Translations under genes and position numbers: made by a program | Notes under the pieces: generated by a model | The model's input: the letters and a program-made list of their open reading frames with translations, nothing else | Told to the model about the DNA's origin: nothing | Database searches by the model: none | Assembly (NCBI GenBank): GCA_907165275.2 | Contig: OU015653.1 | Location: 4,432,001-4,496,000 of the forward strand | Origin: Zygaena filipendulae | Taxonomy: Eukaryota; Arthropoda; Insecta; Lepidoptera; Zygaenidae | DNA: 64,000 bases | Direction of reading: 5' to 3' | Part shown: positions 13,284 through 24,500 of the stretch, one piece after another | Layout: every line of letters starts with the position of its first letter | Position numbering within the stretch: the stretch's first letter is position 1

Positions 13284-13356
13284 GTGCGGCCGTATAAAAA
13301 CTAGGTAGTTCTGACGATCTAGCGTAAAGTTCTTTATTTTTACATAGGTATCTACA

Positions 13357-13372
13357 TGGGGGGGGGGAGGGG
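13357..13372 (+). repeat. G-run
   Basis: A run of nine or ten G, then A and six G: low complexity with G-quadruplex potential. Confidence 0.6.
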
Positions 13373-13657
13373 GGCGATCGTCATTTTATCAGGCGCCTAG
13401 ATTTAAATGACGTCAATTTTTCGATCATCTTGAATAAAACAAGTAAGTTTGGAAAAAACGCTAATATAACAGATCAGAAAAGAGGTGGTAAGGCCGCTTT
13501 CAAATAATGTTTATTGTTATTGTACGCATTGAACTTATCTACTGACTACTACGTACCGGATAAGATAGTAAGAGTTGCTGCCTACCTAAATTAATGATGG
13601 TTCATGTAACATGTTACCTACTTTTATAAATTGAAATCATCTAGATGATTTCTTGAC

Positions 13658-13835
13658 CTTAGAGCATTCAAAACGGGTGTGGCCAACAGTTCGTTTCGAT
13701 ACTATTACCAATGTCCTAACACGCTTACGGTGATCGTGGCCGCCTAGTTTTTATAAAGCGACATGAACTAATAGGATTTACTTTGGCGTGAGTGGGGCGT
13801 GTGCATGAGCTTACTCCCGTTTTGAATGCTCTAAG
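13658..13835. mobile_element. MITE with 20-bp perfect inverted ends
   Basis: CTTAGAGCATTCAAAACGGG and CCCGTTTTGAATGCTCTAAG enclose 178 bp without a gene. Confidence 0.75.
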
Positions 13836-14391
13836 ATCCCAAAGCCGAAAATTGTTCGCGGTGTTGAGAGCGTGAATAAGTAAATTTAAAAAAAAGACGC
13901 GTGCGGCGCCTGGCCCCTTAGTTCAACGCACCAGGTCGTCGCTCCACGGGGTACCGTACACCGCTACCATAAGAAACATACCTACGGCCAGACAATCTGA
14001 CCATACAACGAAACTCACTCGCACACATCAAACACACTACGGTTATCACATCCGCAATTCGGTCGGGTTGTCAACTTAACAATTTGACCATGACGCTATC
14101 GAATAACAAAATAAACGTTACAGGTGTCTGTTCTTTGGGATTTCCGATAAAATTATGACATGAGAAAAACAATTTGCGGATGAAACATGCGTCGCTAATA
14201 TTTTGTGTACTAACTAGTCAGGGCTCCTAATATTTAAAAAAGTAAGTTTTTTTTTTTGGAATCGGAATGTTACCTATCACCTGATGTAGTCATACACACG
14301 ATGACTTTTTTTTGGTAATTATAACAGTTGATTTTTACGATTGTTTTACAGGACCAATTTTTACCTACATTTTCATGTACCTACTTAGGCG

Positions 14392-14548
14392 TGGATGGCT
14401 AAATCCCCAAAACTAGAGGTGTTTTCTTTTCAAATCAACAGATCGATTCCTGGCTAAGGTATTTTGTATAAGTTTGAGTTTTAATCAAAATCGTCCACGA
14501 AACTTGACTTTGGAGACTCTTCGTAGGTTCGGTGGCCATCCACGCTCT
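14392..14548. mobile_element. Possible MITE
   Basis: GCGTGGATGGC near 14392 and GCCATCCACGC near 14548 form short inverted ends round 155 bp. The ends alone support it. Confidence 0.4.
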
Positions 14549-15009
14549 CTTGAGAAATTCACCCCATTTTAGGTAAGGCGTAGGAAAGTTTCAGTATAAG
14601 TACTTTAAAAACATAAATATTTAAAAGATTTATAATCTCATTCAAGGTTGTCCAATACAACGATTAAGATCTGTTAATTTGAAAGTCGGATTTGTTTTTG
14701 GTTGCTGATTGTGTTGTGGGTTAGAGTGATATTAAACGTTTAAAGTTTTATCAAGTGTTAAACAATTTAAATAGGTATTTTTATATATTTTTACAAATAG
14801 CTTTATAAATTGCAGAGTGCATCGGCTGATTAGACAAAAAAGTATTCGATAGGTACCTACTGAGTACTGACACTTATCTCTATACGAGTAGACATCCACC
14901 GTCGTAGTGATTATAATATTATCTTTGTCCACCATTTCACACCACTCTATGGAACTTACAACGAGCGCGAAATATATGCCGTTAAAACTCAAATCTGAAT
15001 AATTACCTG

Positions 15010-15315
15010 AATTAAACTTCTTTATAAATGAAAATCAATGTTTGTGTGTTTGTCCTCTATGCGTTTCCAAACCATTGGTCTGATTGTAATGAAATTTTGG
15101 TGGGTTGTTCTGCCTGCGACCTCATAGGTTCGTAATCCTGATATCAAGAGATCCTACGGGAATTCCGAAACTCACGCGGGTGAATCTCCGAAACGGTTGG
15201 ACCAACCGGACGGGACCACTGCTAATTCTGATGTTATTAGGAGTAATTTAGGCTACTTTGGACTTCTTGCGGGAATTCCGAAACTCACGCGGGTAAAACT
15301 GCGGGGCACAGCTAG
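15010..15315 (+). mobile_element. Helitron-like repeat
   Basis: TTTATAAATGAAAATCAATG start, GAAACTCACGCGGGTGAATC and GGTTGGACCAACCGGACGGG inside, GGCACAGCTAG|T end. Confidence 0.65.
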
Positions 15316-16557
15316 TAAATTATAATAATGCAAAAGATAAAAGCTAAATAGCCAATCGGGCTGCATAAATTATTGATTAAAACCGATTGCCTCTCTAAAA
15401 TGCCGATGCGTGAAAGGTGATATATTTTAAAGGTAATGAATAACTGCATACCAAATGAGAAAGAGAGCGTGACACTAAGATATTTCTTGCTGTTCATGTC
15501 ATTGCATTCACTGCGGTCTGCGTGCGATAAAAAATACAGTTTTAGTCTGTATGATATGCTTACCTAACCACTACGTGGATATGTCTATATAATACAACAA
15601 AGTTTAATGTGTTTGTGAAAAGTGAATCTTTGGGTAGGTAGGTAGTTAGTACCTAACAAAACATGAAAGATAATATATACCTACTTTCATGTTGCGTTAA
15701 CTACCCAAAAAGTCCGTGGTTACATTTTTTTTTACCAACGTTTACAAAGCAAAGAGTACAAAATAAAATCTACCGCCAAAACTATAATAGGAACGGTTGG
15801 TGAAATAAAGTGTCTAATGGTACAGTGCCCGACATCGACATTGCTGGAGAGAGCCAAGACCGGAGAACGTAGTGGTTATATACTCTTTGACCGGAGGCAT
15901 GCTTTTAATTTCATTAATCGAAGCTAGCTGTTAAATTCCGCAGACAGTAGGTAGGTTAGGTACTTATATTCTTCCTTCGTTTAATTACAGACTTTTCCGG
16001 CAGTCAGAATGCGGCAGCGAGCAATTGAATTTGAATAAGCTTCCAAATACTTATAGCAGGTAAGGGACGTATCGCTGAACGATTTTTCGTTCGCAATGAT
16101 TCATTTTTATAAGACCCTGACTTATGTACATGTATTACATGTATTACATGTATTACAACTTGATGGGCACAGGCATATATCTCCCATGATGAAAGTGTCT
16201 TCACTACTCCAATTGGTCAAGTATGAGAAAACTTAGAATATGGAGTTCTTATTGGTTTTTACTGGGTGAGACTAGCTAGACCTTATCTGGTAGAACGGCT
16301 GAAGAATCATTAGGTAGATAATAAGTATAGGAACAAATCACCGCATCATTATTTACAATTTCATACTCGTTTACAGGTAACGTATTGGAATTCTATTCAA
16401 TTAAAGTATCGTTAACAATGACCAAACCGTGAGTCAAGCAAACTGCGTTTATTTTCTTGTTGAAGGTAGATTACAAAACAAGGCCGTACAAATCGTGGTG
16501 CATGGATGCGGTGCGATGACTGCGATGCACTCGATACCTAGGTACCTACCTACATAC
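15316..16557. other. Intergenic or intronic stretch
   Basis: Apart from the 9-bp repeat at 16128, nothing recognised. It could be intron of the gene starting at 17170, but no second exon was identified. Confidence 0.4.
16128..16157 (+). repeat. 9-bp tandem repeat
   Basis: CATGTATTA repeats three times in a row. Confidence 0.7.
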
Positions 16558-16910
16558 TAGAGTTGCCACCCGTGCTATATTATATAATATCGTACTATTT
16601 CAGCCAATTGTACTATACATATTATAGAAAAATAATATAGTAGGTACGAAAAATACTATATTTTTATGCCTAAATTCTCGCGCTTTTTTATATTAACAGC
16701 TGTGACTGGTCTGGAAAGCACCCGCAGCGCAGCACGGGGACTAGCAATAATTTGTGGATGAATGCTGCCCAGTGCCCGATACATAAGGATTACAAAATAT
16801 TTTTGTACTATTTTTTTTCCCTGCATTTCCCAAAAATACTATATTTTTGCACGTTTTTTCGGAAAAATACTAGATACCTATATTTTTTTCCAAAAAAGGT
16901 GGCAACCCTA
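16558..16910. mobile_element. hAT-type MITE with perfect 8-bp target duplication
   Basis: Ends TAGAGTTGCCACC and GGTGGCAACCCTA; CTACATAC occurs directly on both outer sides (16550-16557, 16911-16918). 353 bp, with internal ATACTATATTTTT repeats. No intact gene. Confidence 0.88.
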
Positions 16911-17107
16911 CTACATACTCACGCTCGCCAGCAGCCCACGCCGTCATATTATGTTTGTTGTTATCACTCTTATCGACGGCGTATCCCTCCCTCCGGCTTC
17001 GATCCCGCGGAACCAAATATAATGCAATATTTTAAAATTAAATACAAACTATACGCGATTATTAAATATCTAGGTGATGAAGAGTCGCAATAACAAGATC
17101 GACTTAC

Positions 17108-17170
17108 CGGGTTAATGTCCGCATCCCAGACGTCCTTCAGGTCGTTGGATATATCCATCCAGCCCGCCAT
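17108..17170 (-). CDS. Candidate first coding exon of an unrecognised gene
   Basis: Minus strand: GCCATGGCG, a near-ideal Kozak start, then 21 codons (MAGWMDISNDLKDVWDADIN P) and the strong donor CCG|GTAAGT in phase 0. It lies at the edge of a CpG-rich island (17200-17700), with an RFX X-box 10 bases upstream. I do not recognise the peptide and could not find exon 2 in the 17 kb below. A coincidental reading is possible, because a splice-like CTCAG lies upstream and another frame is open there. The island, Kozak, X-box and donor together favour a real first exon. Confidence 0.5.
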
Positions 17171-17180
17171 GGCGGGTCCG

Positions 17181-17194
17181 GTTGCTATGGCGAC
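17181..17194 (-). promoter_or_regulatory. RFX X-box motif
   Basis: Minus strand GTCGCCATAGCAAC fits the full X-box consensus (GTYNCC-AT-RGNAAC), a 14-base imperfect palindrome bound by RFX factors. In animals such sites lie close to the start of ciliary genes. Here it lies inside a CpG-rich island just before a Kozak ATG. Confidence 0.6.
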
Positions 17195-17219
17195 CGGGCC
17201 TCCTCTCAGCAAACTGAGC

Positions 17220-17700
17220 ACAACAACACCGAGCCGTCACTCTCCTGCGGTCTTTCTCCGATCGGGAGTCGAGCGGTGAGAAACTATCGGAATGTTACAC
17301 TTCAACTGTTACAGAACAAGAACTGAATCCGAGCGGTCTCACAGAACACCGTGCACTATCACAAGCCAAACGTTTCACTATCGACGCCCATTAATTCGTT
17401 GTTGTAATAACTTTTATGAAGTTTCACTGTGCACGCGAGGAATTTGGCGGCGAGGGGGGAAGGAGGGTGCGATATGCCGGGTGCGGTCAACACGTGCTTT
17501 CGCGGCAAAACGCGGCCGGCGAATGCGGCGCGAGCTGTCGGCGAGGCCGGCGCCCCCCGCTGCCCGCGCGCCGCCCCCGCCCCGCGCACCCCTCTCTCAT
17601 TCATAAACCAGCCGAACGGGGAGCGAACGCGCAACGTCCTCGGAATAGGGGCAGCGCGACTCACACATGACACACGTGACACGACAATGCAATTGCATGT
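17220..17700. promoter_or_regulatory. CpG-rich island with CACGTG E-boxes
   Basis: GC-rich, CpG-dense stretch in otherwise AT-rich DNA, with CACGTG near 17490 and 17673. Open frames on both strands here are low-complexity Arg/Pro/Ala/Gly stretches caused by base composition. Most likely it is the promoter region of the minus-strand exon at 17108-17170. Confidence 0.5.
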
Positions 17701-17955
17701 CAAGTGTTATACCGTACAACAATCCATGGGAACACGCTGAGTACAAAAGATAATCGAAATTACATAACAATTGGTTTATTTAAAATTCATAAATATCGGT
17801 TTATCTCATCGATAATAATAATCAAGTGTTGAATTAATTGTTCCATATAAACTCTAAGCCATATCTGAGAGCCATATCAGATATGGCTTATTTATATTAC
17901 GCTTATGTATAATATGTATATATTTTGTTTTTCTTAAATTTAACAAATTATAGTA

Positions 17956-18095
17956 CAGTGGGCCATATAGATAAGCTCCAAATTCCAATACAAGCGAAAA
18001 ACGAATATTGAAGCTGCAAAAACGGCAACTTATAACGTCATAAAGACGTTTTACAAACAGTATAAATTTTACAAGGTTGTCTATGTGGCCCACTG
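17956..18095. mobile_element. 140-bp MITE with TA target duplication
   Basis: Ends CAGTGGGCCATATAG and CTATGTGGCCCACTG, flanked by TA on both sides, as for Tc1/mariner-type MITEs. A second small palindrome (CCATATCTGAGAGCCATATC region) lies at 17860-17885. Confidence 0.78.
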
Positions 18096-18323
18096 TACAA
18101 TGTAAATAATATAATAGATCTAACCACGTAAAGTTACGTTATCTAATTAATGCCCGAACACTGTTCAAATAATGCAATCGATTGGATACTCCATTAAATT
18201 TATTTTTATTATTACAAAAACAACTTATTTGCTTTTGGCCCTATGAGCCGGATAGTTTAAGTTTATACACTTACAATATCTAACAATAGTAAACTATAGT
18301 TTAACCTACTGTAAAACTTAGGC

Positions 18324-18329
18324 TTTATT
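18324..18329 (-). promoter_or_regulatory. TBCK: TBCK poly(A) signal
   Basis: AATAAA on the minus strand, about 115 bases past the TBCK stop codon. It is the first canonical hexamer I see downstream of the last exon. Confidence 0.6.
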
Positions 18330-18444
18330 ATACAATATATGCAGAGCTTCCATACATTCCATAATTAATACAGTATTCTATTATCTGTGTGAATACTATC
18401 TCTTTACAGTAGACAGGTGTAATTAATAAGAAAGAAATAATGTA

Positions 18445-18522
18445 CTAATGAAGGTACTCATCTATCCCGCCATGCAGAATACAGACGCGCGGTACTTTGC
18501 ATTTCACCAGATAGTCGCTGAA
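18445..18522 (-). CDS. TBCK: TBCK exon 13 (C-terminus and stop)
   Basis: 78 bases after the acceptor TTGTTTTAG. Reads [19 protein letters not shown] then IDEYLH and TAG. It matches the human TBCK end FAAHLVKMKYPRICILDGG. The phase continues from exon 12. Confidence 0.9.
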   Translation of the reverse strand, partial: FSDYLVKCKVPRVCILHGGIDEYLH

Positions 18523-21500
18523 CTAAAACAAAACGAAAAGTTTAATATTGTGTATTTCCGTTCGTCCACTTAGACGAGAGGAAAAAATATTGGAAAGTGA
18601 AGGCAACGATTAAAATAGGAACCTATTTTCTTTTCGTGCCAGCATAGAGGCGAATGGAAAGGAAAATGTGTTAAAAGTTGTTAGTTGGTTACTTTATGTC
18701 TAACTATTATTTGTTTTAATATGTACGTTATTATTTATATACTCTGCCTTTTTTATGTTCCGTTAATTGTGCCGGTATGTGTAGTAAGGATGAATAGATG
18801 AAAATCTAAACATATCGGTCATGAGTATGTAAAAGTCAGCGTCGCAATTGTAAGTGTTTTATATGTCTAACTTTGGGTATAGGTCAGTTCCCGCTAGCTT
18901 GATTGGCCGGCTCGTGACCTGAATCTGTTTTTATCTCACAACAATGAGGTAAAAGCCATTTTGTTACATAATTAAAAAACTTTTTTCATGAGTTAAAATT
19001 TTGCAATCTGCTAAAAGGTCTTTATGTCAGATGATAAGGCAGGCATTCGTTGAGATATTGAGAATTTTCGACCCGGATTAACCGAACCCGGTTTGTCGAC
19101 AGATAATTAAACGTACAGAGGAGATTCAAGTGAAACAGATAGTGTCTTATTTATTTATGCACTCAGGATCACTGCAGCTTTTTAAAGTGAAAGAATTTTC
19201 AAAATCGGTTCAGTAGATCCAGAGATTACCCCCTACAACTTCACAAACTCACAATCTCTGAAGTTCCCGCGGGAATTCCGGGATAAAAGTACCCTATGAC
19301 ACTCAGGATCACTGCAACTTCCTATAAGTGAAAGAATTTTCAAAATCGGCTCAGTAGATCCAGAGATTACCCCCTACAACGTCACAAACTCACAAACCCA
19401 CAAACTCACAAACTTTTGCTCTTTATAATATTAGTATAGATGTACACGTTATCAAGGCTATAATCCGGAGCTCCGCTTCAAATCCGAAATGAACAAGAGT
19501 GAAACCCGGGGTATTCCCAAGTCTATACTTAAGTATTATAAAACAGAAGAGTTTGTTATAAAACTGAAGAGTTTGTTTATTTAGTTGAACGCGCTAATCT
19601 CTGGTGCAAATAAAAAAAATGTTTTTGTGTTAGGTAGTCTATTTATCGAGGAAGGCTATATTGAATATTACATCACGCTACGGCCAATAGGAGCGGAGCA
19701 TCAAATCAATGCGAGTGAAACCGCGGGGCACAGCATAAGCAAAGCATAAGTATATCAGCAGGGCCCTTATTCAGTATGACCAACAACATTCCTTGCCCAT
19801 AACGCGCGTCTCAAAAACACATCCCCAAACGATCCAGGTGACAAAATATTAGAAAGTAATATTCTGCATGCCATAATAAACGTTGTAAATATATTTTTTG
19901 GAAGTAAAACTTTTTTAAGAACGCGAGAAAGACATTTTTTGTGGCGATTTATCTTAACGCGCCGTGTTATGGTCATAGTGAATAAGGGCCTGGCCCATTT
20001 ACAACGTTTCTTATGGCACACAGAACAATAATTTCTAATGTTTAGTCACCTAGAACGTTTGGGAATGTGTTTTTAGGAAGCGTTTTGTGGGCAAGGAATG
20101 TTTATTTATTTATTTATTTAAGCTTATTGCACAACATGGTACGAAAGGCGGACTTAATGCCACAGTGGCAAGTGTGCTTGGTGGTGCTTGTGAGGAGTTA
20201 AATATAATGTCTTAGTAAAATACAAAATACATATAAATTATACATAAAACAAAACTGAGACATAAATGCACAGAGCATACCTAGTACCTACACACAATCA
20301 TAATCAACCAGATAATGTTGTTGGTCATAGTGAATAAGGGCGGAGCAGACGCTAATGATGTAACGTGTTGTAGTGAGCGCGGGTGGTGTCTCACCAATTG
20401 CGCGGTCTCGTCCTCGGCGGAGGCGACGACGACGGCAAGCGCGCGCCGCGCCGCGTCGCCGAGCGCGCGCCGCGCCGCCGCGCCCAGCGCGTGCAGCTCG
20501 CGCACGCCCAGCTGCACGCCGCTGTACGGGATGTTGATGCTGCCGGCGATGCTGCGCTTCTCGAACCTAACGAACACACCCGCGGCACTCTTTATGCCCA
20601 CTCCACAATCTCGCGAGAACCTTGCGAGAACGCGAGAAAACCACGAGAACGTAAATGTGGAGCCAATGTTCTCCGCCGTTTCTCGTGGATTTCTCGCGTC
20701 CTCGCAAGAATCTCGCGTGAATGTGGAGCGGGCTTTACAAACGAGTCGATATACCCACATAATAACAAATAGTAGGGACATCAAGTATCAAGTTTTGTTA
20801 AGAAACGGTTGCAATGGAATCCATATTTCTTGTTCGATCTTTGTATCTAGTCAAAATTATTACTGGTCACATAGTCTTGCATCCCCTTTGCCTCACGTGT
20901 AACAAAATAAAAAAAAAATAAAAATGAATGAAGCATAATCTTCCACTAATCTGTGACACATTTCGAGAACGTTCGTTGGAACTGTCGCATCAAGCCTCAA
21001 TCAAGCAACCAAATAAGCAGAAGCTTCTTCTTGCGTCGCATTTTAATAACCATCAAGTACCTAGCCGGCGCCGGCAGAAGATCATCATCATCATCAAATT
21101 CATCAACTGCACGTGAGTCAAATCTCTTAACATAAATTATATTGTGACCTAGTATTGGTATAATTTTTCAGCAGCGGAAATAGCGTACAGACGGACGTGA
21201 CCGACCTACAGTTATACAGTCCACTGTCTTCATCCTCTTTTAAATTCCTAACATATTTTTTGATCCTTCTCACTGGATTTCTAAAATTCGAACAAGATCG
21301 TTTTCGTTTGGCGTTGTTTTCCGCCATTTTTTATCGCATTCTTCCCTCCTTTGTATAAATTAAAAGGTCATAAAATTTATCATATCATATCATAAATATA
21401 TCATACAAATTTGTGTATTTATCATAAATCATTTAAACAAATACGAACATAAATACCCCAATCGACAATTAGATAATTTCGTCGATATCATTTATTAGGA

Positions 21501-24500
21501 AAAGGGACGCTTTCCGGTTTATATACCTATCCATTAACCACCATCTTTTCGTGACAAGTGACAGTTCGTCAAAAGTTCGAAAGAAACTTTATTACCGGTG
21601 AAAATCGTTTAATTGAATTGAACTTTCATTGAGTTTCATTGAGGTTTTAATTAATTGTTGGCCATTGTTTTTTGTTGTAAAGTGCGCAAAGTGTGTTCCA
21701 TAGCCATAGAGCTCAAAGTAGTTAATAGGTATACCGCGTTTGGTACCGGTGTTCTTGTCAGTGCTGGTGTTACTCGTGATATTTTGTTTTTTTTATCCAT
21801 AAACATGCCTAGTAGAGCTAGAGGTAGGCGTAGGATCGCTCACAAGCGTTTAGAGGATGCATTAAACTGCGCTCAGCGAGCTGCAAATGACCCTCAGTAC
21901 ATACCAAGGTTTAGAGTGTGGTGTGAACGTTTGGAAGCAATATATAACGAATTCAACGCAGCTCATTTGGAAATCGTGAGTGAGTTAGACGGCGAGGAAT
22001 TTGACAGAGAACACCGTATTCAGCAGGCAGGTGATGAGTTGTATTTTGTCATTTTGGAATTGAAACAGCAGTGTGATATTAAAGATGATATACCAACATT
22101 AACATCCCACCAAAATGTCAAACCCTCACACAATGTTAAGTTACCACGTATACAACTGCCTATCTTCTCAGGGGACTTAAAGGAATGGCAAACATTTATT
22201 GATTTGTATGACAGTTTGGTACATACTAATACAAATATTTCTGCAATTGAAAAGTTTCAATATCTTATGTTGTCTCTTTCTGGGGAAGCACAGCACTTAA
22301 TTAAACCTTTCCCATTAGCAGAGAAAAATTATTCAGTAGCATATCAAACACTCAAAGATAGATACAGTAATAAACGTTACTTAGCAAGCTTATATTGGGA
22401 GGAGATTTCTAAAGCTGAAACTTGTAAGAAACCTAGTGATTTGCGTAACTTATTGAACATTATTACCGAAAACTTGTCTGTTCTTCAGAATCTAGGCCTT
22501 CCTACCGATGATTGGGATTTTATTTTGTTTCATACACTGCTCACCAAATTAGATAGGGATTCCAGGCAACAATTTGAATTGTCTATTAAGGGCAATGACA
22601 TTCCATCATTTCAACAATTAAAATCTTTTCTTTTAGAACGCTCTGATGCTTTGGAACGCTCTCAATTAATTACTGATCAAAATCAATTTCAGTCATCTGC
22701 TTTTCAGCCAAGGTCCCATTTTAATTCTAGAAAACAAAATGCCCAACATTCTAAAGGTGTACACCAATTATCATCTAGTAATTCCACATTAACAAAAGGT
22801 GTACATCAATTATCATCTAGTAATTCCACATCAACAAAAGGTGTACATCAATTATCAACTTATAATTCTACATCAACAAATGGTGTACATCAATTATCAA
22901 CTAATAATTCTACATCAACAAATGGTGTACATCAATTATCAGCTATTAATTCTACATCATCAAACAACTATAAGTGTGCCATTTGCAATTCTAATCATCA
23001 AACCATTGTCTGTGAACAATTAACTTCATTATCACCTGCTGATCGTTATAATTTGGTAAAACAGAAACGTTTGTGCACTAATTGCCTGCGATCTAATCAT
23101 TTTCTTTCTGATTGTAAATCTTTTTACAATTGTAAATTGTGTAATAAGCGACACAATTCTTTATTGCATTTCGATCAAACACCTAATCCTAACAGTGCAA
23201 CTTTGATGTCATCTGCTGAGCCCGGTGCTGCCCAATTGTGTACCGGTTCTGATAACACAAGTCATCTTGTCAATAACTTACCTGTACATTCATTAACTAA
23301 CTCCATTCAGCAACCAATGATGATATTGTTGTCCACAGCTGAGGTTGCATTTAAAGATCAATGGGGTACCATTCACAAACTTAAAGCATTACTTGATTCA
23401 GGTAGTCAAGCTAACTTAATAACTGACAAATGTGTTAACAGACTTGGTCTCAGGAGGGGTAAAGCTGATATTAACATTCGTGGCATTGGTCAGGTGACGA
23501 CAAAATCCACTAGTTCGGTCAAATTGGAAATTCACTCATTTTTGAATCCTAATATAACTTATAAATTAGAGGCGATTTCTATGCCTAATTTATGTGGTGA
23601 ACAACCTAGACAAAACATAGATATAAACCATTACAAACATTTAACAAATTTACACTGGGCCGATCCCAATTGGTTTACTTCATCACCTGTTGACATCATC
23701 ATAGGTGCTGAACTGTTTCCTTATATATTATTACCAGGTCGAATTGGTGATGACGTCAATGGACCTACCGCATTAAATACCGTGTTTGGTTGGATCATTA
23801 TGGGGAAAATCCCTAGTAATAATCAGTCTCTTTATTCGGATTCCTTTTGTCTTCAAGTGGATCTTGACCTTGATCTTCAGAGATTGTGGGAATTGGAGGA
23901 ATTTCCTCAATCTAAACACACTTTATCGATTGCCGAGCAACAGTGTGAACATATCTTTGAAACTACACATACTCGCACCGAGGAGGGTCGGTATGTGGTA
24001 ACGTTACCATTCAAAAGGGATGAACCTAAATTCGTTGGTTCCTTTAACATTGCCAAGCGACGATTCCTTGCATTAGAAAAACGTCTACTTTTAAATCCTG
24101 ATTTATATGAACAGTATAAAGCATGTTTAATTGATTACCTCGATAGTGATCATATGGAAGTGATCCTTCCTGATGACCTCATAAATTATGATTTATGGTG
24201 GAGCGGCCCGCCATGGCTCAGCCAAGATTCTTCGAGTTGGCCTTCAGCCACCCTCCCGGACAAGGAAAACATATTAGGGGCTTCGGATGAGGAAAGACAC
24301 CTGTTGTTGGTTGAGCCTGAGTGTGACTCCATCGAGCAAATCCTGCATAAATTTTCTTCACTTAAGAAAATATTGCGCATTATTGCATATTGTAAACGTT
24401 TTCATAAAATCACCTTAAAGAAAATTCAATTCTCTTCCATTATAACCCAGAGCGAGTTAGAGGAGGCTCTGCATTGCATAATTAAAAGGGTTCAATACTC

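Noticed and set aside
16752..17093. A 113-residue plus-strand open frame
   Set aside because: It spans the right end of the hAT-type MITE and flanking DNA and opposes the first-exon candidate. No family signature.
17108..17206. Alternative last exon of TBCK starting after CTCAG
   Set aside because: It would read FAERRPGRHS..., lacking the conserved VCILHGG. The exon at 18445-18522 fits the TBCK end far better.
17292..17740. Overlapping plus- and minus-strand open frames of 80-114 residues
   Set aside because: They come from the CpG-rich composition (Arg/Pro/Ala/Gly runs) and match no family. Treated as promoter DNA.
20315..20902. A 195-residue open frame on the plus strand
   Set aside because: It lies opposite the GC-rich TBCK rhodanese exon and runs through a MITE into the LTR. 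The minus-strand reading matches TBCK with correct splice sites, so this is its shadow.
22756..22965. CRISPR-like repeat
   Set aside because: The 42-bp units are contiguous, without spacers, and lie in frame inside gag.
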